This document shows positions 7,142 through 9,908 of a DNA stretch of 9,908 nt, in pieces. Both the position numbers and the translations under genes were made by a program. This DNA comes from Parabacteroides sp. (lineage in GTDB: Bacteria; Bacteroidota; Bacteroidia; Bacteroidales; Tannerellaceae): the NCBI GenBank assembly GCA_020026285.1, contig JAHHQS010000140.1:1-9908 (forward strand), given 5' to 3'. The notes beneath the pieces are model-generated. The model was given only the letters and a program-made list of their open reading frames with translations. It did not search any database and had not been told where the DNA came from. How positions within the stretch are numbered: position 1 is the first letter of the stretch; each line of letters opens with the position of its first letter.

Positions 7142-7930
7142 ATGAGTAGTACAAGAACCGAAAAAATGGAAGCCTTTGGAAGGTTACTGGATATTCTGGA
7201 TGAATTAAGAGTGAAGTGTCCATGGGATAGAAAGCAGACTAATGAAAGTTTGCGTACAAACACTATTGAGGAAACTTATGAACTTTGTGAAGCTTTGATA
7301 CGAGATGACCAGGTGAATATCAAAAAGGAATTAGGTGATTTGTTATTGCATATTGTTTTCTATGCTAAGATTGGTGATGAAAAAGGACAGTTTGATATTA
7401 AAGATGTTTGTGACAGCTTATGTGAAAAACTGATATTCCGTCATCCACATGTCTTTGGTACGGTTGAGGCTGATACATCAGAGAAGGTGGAACAGAACTG
7501 GGAACAGTTGAAGTTGAAGGAGAAGGGTGGAAACAAGACTGTTTTAGAAGGAGTACCGGCTTCTTTGCCTTCAATAGTGAAAGCTCATCGTATTCAGGAT
7601 AAAGCTCGTAATATCGGTTTTGACTGGGAAGAACGTGAGCAGGTATGGGATAAGGTGAAAGAAGAATTTGAGGAATTACAGGTTGAAATTAATAAAATGG
7701 ATCAAGATCGGATGGAAGGTGAATTTGGCGATTTATTCTTCAGTTTGATTAATGCTGCCCGTTTATATAAAATTAATCCTGATAATGCTTTGGAAAGAAC
7801 CAATCAGAAATTTATCCGTCGATTCAATTATCTGGAAGAACATACCATTAAACAGGGGAAATCTTTAAAGGATTTGACTTTGGCTCAGATGGATGAGATA
7901 TGGAATGAAGCGAAAGCTAAAGGTCTGTAA
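7142..7930 (+). CDS. mazG: Nucleoside triphosphate pyrophosphohydrolase MazG
   Basis: 262 aa, practically the length of E. coli MazG (263). Hydrolyses (d)NTPs to the monophosphate and pyrophosphate in the cytoplasm, clearing aberrant nucleotides and, in E. coli, moderating ppGpp signalling. Two tandem MazG domains are visible. The first (about 10-110) has CPWDRKQT (26-33), the metal-binding EETYE (43-47) and KELGD (62-66), then FRHPHVFG (99-106). The second (about 145-250) has AHRIQDKARNIGFDW (148-162), KEEFEEL (173-179) and EGEFGDLFF (192-200). In the E. coli enzyme the C-terminal domain is the active one, and its acidic ligands appear intact here. It is not next to a relA gene or a mazEF toxin pair as in E. 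coli, so the name reflects the enzyme only. The stop codon abuts a hairpin that seems to serve the convergent operon. Confidence 0.96.
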   Translation: MSSTRTEKMEAFGRLLDILDELRVKCPWDRKQTNESLRTNTIEETYELCEALIRDDQVNIKKELGDLLLHIVFYAKIGDEKGQFDIKDVCDSLCEKLIFRHPHVFGTVEADTSEKVEQNWEQLKLKEKGGNKTVLEGVPASLPSIVKAHRIQDKARNIGFDWEEREQVWDKVKEEFEELQVEINKMDQDRMEGEFGDLFFSLINAARLYKINPDNALERTNQKFIRRFNYLEEHTIKQGKSLKDLTLAQMDEIWNEAKAKGL

Positions 7931-7966
7931 AAAAATAGGGGGAGACCGACATCACGTCGCTCCCTC
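7929..7966 (-). terminator. GC-rich terminator of the sigma-factor operon, abutting the mazG stop codon
   Basis: GGGGGAG (7938-7944) pairs with CTCCCTC (7960-7966), with one G-T pair. After a 2-nt bulge, CGAC (7947-7950) pairs with GTCG (7956-7959) around an ATCAC loop. On the minus strand the stem is followed by TA and seven T residues (7935-7929), the form of an intrinsic terminator for the genes ending at 8030. On the plus strand no T tract follows, so mazG transcripts would not be ended efficiently here. The T run overlaps the last two bases of the mazG TAA. Confidence 0.75.
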
Positions 7967-8029
7967 CCTCAAAATTAAACGCCAAAACTAAATCTAAACA
8001 AAAAACACAAATAATGATAATATAATATT

Positions 8030-8482
8030 TTATTTTTTATTATTTCTTTCTTTCATGAAATTCTGTTTGAATTTCATTTCAACATTTCTGTATTTAAACA
8101 ATTTCTCGGGAGAAAGTACCTTCTTGAATTTGGGATAATATTCGTTAATAATTTCCGCTTCTTTCTGATAGGTTTTAAAACAAACATCAATTGCATTATT
8201 GTAATCTTCGTTTGTGGGTGATTCCATTTTGCTTACTTTCCGAATAGCTTTTTTACATTCACTGACAACTTCGAATCTCTTTTTCTCTAATTCGTTAGTT
8301 AAAGGAATGAATGTTGCAGCTTCTTCAGGAGTCAGCTTTAATTCTGCTATAATATATGCACTCTTTTGCGACTCGTAAGCTTCCCGATTAAAGTGTGATT
8401 GTTTCTTTTGATTCTGAGCATTCACTGTTGTGGCCAGAATCATTGAAAACATTACAAAAATATAAATAAATAATTTATTCAT
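8030..8482 (-). CDS. Exported Spy/LTxxQ-like protein of unknown function
   Basis: 150 aa. Residues 1-22 form a signal peptide (cleavage VNA|QNQ), so the protein is periplasmic or secreted. The mature part is predicted largely helical and basic (about 27 Lys/Arg against 19 Asp/Glu, with the last 14 residues strongly basic). Two related stretches, LKLTPEEAATFIPL (48-61) and KVLSPEKLFKYRNVEMKF (121-138), resemble the paired LTxxQ motifs of Spy/CpxP-type periplasmic stress proteins, although the Gln is not conserved, so homology is a guess. Two cysteines (C76, C101) could form a disulfide. It is the last gene of the unit sigma factor, membrane protein, this gene, 45 bp after the membrane-protein gene, and it precedes a terminator. 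Context suggests an envelope-stress sensor or effector under control of the sigma factor. Confidence 0.72.
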   Translation of the reverse strand: MNKLFIYIFVMFSMILATTVNAQNQKKQSHFNREAYESQKSAYIIAELKLTPEEAATFIPLTNELEKKRFEVVSECKKAIRKVSKMESPTNEDYNNAIDVCFKTYQKEAEIINEYYPKFKKVLSPEKLFKYRNVEMKFKQNFMKERNNKK

Positions 8483-8527
8483 GCTAAATCTTCTGTGAAA
8501 AAAAGGTTAATTGTTTTTTCTATTTGT

Positions 8528-8935
8528 TTATTCAAGAGCGTTTACAGTTTCATTTATTAACTCTTCTGTGTATTGATCTTCCAGATAGTCAAGAAAAGCA
8601 TCGTCTTCACTGTAATTATTGTCCATATTTTTAATACCAGGATTATTGGTCATGGTATTTTTTACTAATAAAGTTGAAGGATTCGTCTTTTTCTCGGAGT
8701 CGGTATCAATACGTGCTATTTGTTTGAAAAATAACCCCAAACCTGCAAACATGGCTGCCATGTAAAGAAAAGGACGTATTCTGTCAAGGAGAGAAACTTT
8801 TTCAGGTTTAGGAATGAATTTCTCTTCCGGTATCTGTTTCATGATCTGTTCAGTCAATCCTTCAAAATATCCTTCTGGGACAGTGAAAGGATTTTCTTTT
8901 AGTTTGCTTTTCAGATTGTCGTCTTCTATTTTCAT
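8528..8935 (-). CDS. Single-pass membrane protein in a sigma-factor operon, candidate anti-sigma factor
   Basis: 135 aa with no signal peptide. The N-terminal about 53 residues are likely cytoplasmic and contain NPFTVPEGYFEGLTEQI (15-31), a motif I associate with small membrane proteins next to sigma factors in Bacteroidetes. One membrane span covers about residues 54-70 (PFLYMAAMFAGLGLFF), flanked on its N side by basic residues, which favours N-in topology. The C-terminal about 60 residues would be periplasmic and end in a strongly acidic tail (109-135: ten Asp/Glu and no Lys/Arg). Position directly after the sigma-factor gene (49-bp gap) suggests an anti-sigma role, but the zinc-binding HxxxCxxC motif of classical anti-sigma domains is absent and there are no cysteines at all. 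It may be a non-canonical anti-sigma factor or an unrelated membrane partner. Confidence 0.7.
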   Translation of the reverse strand: MKIEDDNLKSKLKENPFTVPEGYFEGLTEQIMKQIPEEKFIPKPEKVSLLDRIRPFLYMAAMFAGLGLFFKQIARIDTDSEKKTNPSTLLVKNTMTNNPGIKNMDNNYSEDDAFLDYLEDQYTEELINETVNALE

Positions 8936-8984
8936 TGCTTCCCGAATTTAGTCTATTAATGTGACGAAGAAATTTTCGAAAGGT

Positions 8985-9536
8985 TTAAATTTCTTTTGTT
9001 AAAAATTCTTCGATTTTTTTAACTGCATGGTGATATGATGCTTTCAATGCGCCTACAGATGTTCCCAGTACTTCCGACATGTCATCATATTTCATTTCAT
9101 CAAAGTATTTCATGTTGAAAACCAGCTTTTGTTTGTCAGGTAATCTGTTTATAGCCTCTTGTAGTTTTAATTGAATTTCATCGCCACAGAAATATTCATC
9201 ACTTTTTAATCGTTCGATAACATAAACGTCCGTGTCATCTATGGATATATTATTTTGATTACGTTTTTTATTCATAAACGTAATACATTCATTAATGGCT
9301 ATCTTGAAAAGCCATGTGGATATTTTTGCATCACCTCTGAAGTAATCCAGATTTATCCATGCTTTCATAAAAGTGTTTTGTAGAATATCGTTGGCATCAT
9401 CATGGTCCAAGACCATTTTTCGAATCTGCCAGTATATTTTCTCTCCATATAAGGTAACTACTTTTGAAAAAGCCTTTCTTCTAGTTTCCGGATCTTGAAG
9501 TTGGTTAGCAAAATCTTTCTCTACATTTAGTTGCAT
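8985..9536 (-). CDS. ECF-type RNA polymerase sigma factor (sigma-70 family)
   Basis: 183 aa from the ATG at 9536. The frame also has a TTG two codons upstream (9542), which is less likely. Region 2 spans about residues 29-88: LYGEKIYWQIRKM, DANDILQNTFMKAW (core binding and -10 recognition), then STWLFKIAINECITF. A 35-40 residue linker follows. Region 4 spans about 126-179: INRLPDKQKLVFNMKYFDEM, YDDMSEVLGTSVGALKASY, HHAVKKIEEF, the helix-turn-helix reading the -35 region. There is no region 1 or 3, so it is an ECF-class factor that redirects RNA polymerase to a regulon. First gene of an apparent three-gene unit with the membrane protein and the Spy-like exported protein. It is divergent from rpsP. 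No convincing TAnnTTTG lies ahead of it, which would fit autoregulation through its own promoter type. Confidence 0.95.
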   Translation of the reverse strand: MQLNVEKDFANQLQDPETRRKAFSKVVTLYGEKIYWQIRKMVLDHDDANDILQNTFMKAWINLDYFRGDAKISTWLFKIAINECITFMNKKRNQNNISIDDTDVYVIERLKSDEYFCGDEIQLKLQEAINRLPDKQKLVFNMKYFDEMKYDDMSEVLGTSVGALKASYHHAVKKIEEFLTKEI

Positions 9537-9676
9537 TCTCAATATATTTGGCGGTAAACTTACATAATTTATTAGTATTTTTGTGAACCTTGTCCGTTAA
9601 TTATTCCTTTTTGGGGATTTATGTGATATACAGATGAAAAATTAGATGTTTTTCGCAAAAAATTAAGTGTAAGAAG

Positions 9677-9707
9677 TTGGTTTATTTGAAGTATATGTAT
9701 ATCTTTG
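9677..9707 (+). promoter_or_regulatory. Bacteroidetes-type promoter for rpsP
   Basis: TTGG at 9677-9680, a 19-bp spacer, then a perfect -7 element TATCTTTG at 9700-9707, followed by CACCCGC. Predicted start near 9714, leaving a leader of about 43 nt. A-rich sequence just upstream (9637-9672) could act as an UP-like element. Confidence 0.75.
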
Positions 9708-9719
9708 CACCCGCAAAAC

Positions 9720-9734
9720 GCTAATACAATTAGC
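9720..9734 (+). other. Small hairpin in the rpsP leader
   Basis: GCTAAT (9720-9725) and ATTAGC (9729-9734) form a perfect 6-bp stem with a 3-nt loop, beginning about 6 nt after the predicted transcription start and 22 nt before the start codon. It could be an mRNA 5'-end stabiliser or a regulatory site, but the stem is short and AT-rich. Confidence 0.35.
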
Positions 9735-9756
9735 TTAATTAAAAATTTATTTCAAA

Positions 9757-9908
9757 ATGGCAACAAGAATTAGATTACAGAGACACGGTCGCAAAAGCTA
9801 TGCTTTTTATCAGATCGTAGTTGCAGACAGCAGGGCTCCACGTGATGGAAAGTTTATTGAAAGGATAGGTTCTTATAATCCGAACACTAATCCTGCTACA
9901 GTAGATTT
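9757..9908 (+). CDS. rpsP: 30S ribosomal protein S16, N-terminal part
   Basis: The gene runs off the window end, and the first 50 codons plus two bases are visible. The N-terminus [18 protein letters not shown], followed by [19 protein letters not shown] and YNPNTNP, is the highly conserved S16 signature, including the Arg-rich RNA-contacting start and the basic [10 protein letters not shown] segment. S16 binds 16S rRNA early in 30S assembly. The start is the ATG at 9757, preceded by an AT-rich leader without a Shine-Dalgarno sequence, as usual in Bacteroidetes. It has its own strong promoter and is divergent from the sigma-factor operon. The C-terminal extension found in Bacteroidetes S16 proteins cannot be assessed here. 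Confidence 0.98.
   Translation, partial: MATRIRLQRHGRKSYAFYQIVVADSRAPRDGKFIERIGSYNPNTNPATVD

Noticed and set aside
7142..7930. A toxin-antitoxin (mazEF) locus suggested by the mazG name
   Set aside because: No small toxin or antitoxin gene lies nearby. The neighbours are dsbD and the sigma-factor operon, so only the pyrophosphohydrolase is present.
1..9908. CRISPR array, insertion sequence, tRNA or rRNA gene
   Set aside because: No regularly spaced repeats, transposase-like protein, terminal inverted repeats or cloverleaf/rRNA signature were seen on either strand by eye.

Overview
The window looks like chromosomal DNA from a low-GC member of the Bacteroidales (Bacteroides, Parabacteroides or Dysgonomonas type). 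Three lines of evidence support this. A protein resembling the Bacteroidales-restricted DUF3836 family is present. Promoters follow the Bacteroidetes pattern (TTTG-like -33 and TAnnTTTG -7) instead of the E. coli consensus. Start codons mostly lack a clear Shine-Dalgarno sequence. The S16 N-terminus also fits this group. Genus cannot be fixed from the sequence alone.

Layout: 1-669 holds a small secreted DUF3836-like protein with its promoter and terminator. 737-1573 encodes an OmpA-type peptidoglycan-binding lipoprotein, separated by a bidirectional terminator from a minus-strand pair: an SGNH/GDSL hydrolase (3840-3058) followed by a FucP-family sugar transporter (2925-1660). A 234-bp divergent intergenic region with two overlapping Bacteroidetes-type promoters then leads into the plus-strand pair of an RluA-family pseudouridine synthase and dsbD (4075-7066), closed by a terminator. 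mazG (7142-7930) follows. Convergent to it is a three-gene minus-strand unit (9536-8030): an ECF-type sigma factor, a single-span membrane protein and a basic Spy/LTxxQ-like exported protein, ending in a strong GC-rich hairpin that abuts the mazG stop codon. The window closes with the start of rpsP (ribosomal protein S16), preceded by a textbook Bacteroidetes promoter.

Most of this is housekeeping or envelope biology: RNA modification, periplasmic thiol reduction, nucleotide clean-up, ribosome and cell-wall anchoring. The SGNH hydrolase and FucP-type transporter together suggest a small cassette for de-esterifying and importing a sugar. The sigma/membrane/Spy-like trio is the most interesting unit. 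It has the architecture of an envelope-sensing circuit without a recognisable zinc-binding anti-sigma factor. I found no mobile element, CRISPR array, tRNA, rRNA gene or defence system. No intergenic stretch exceeds 300 bases.
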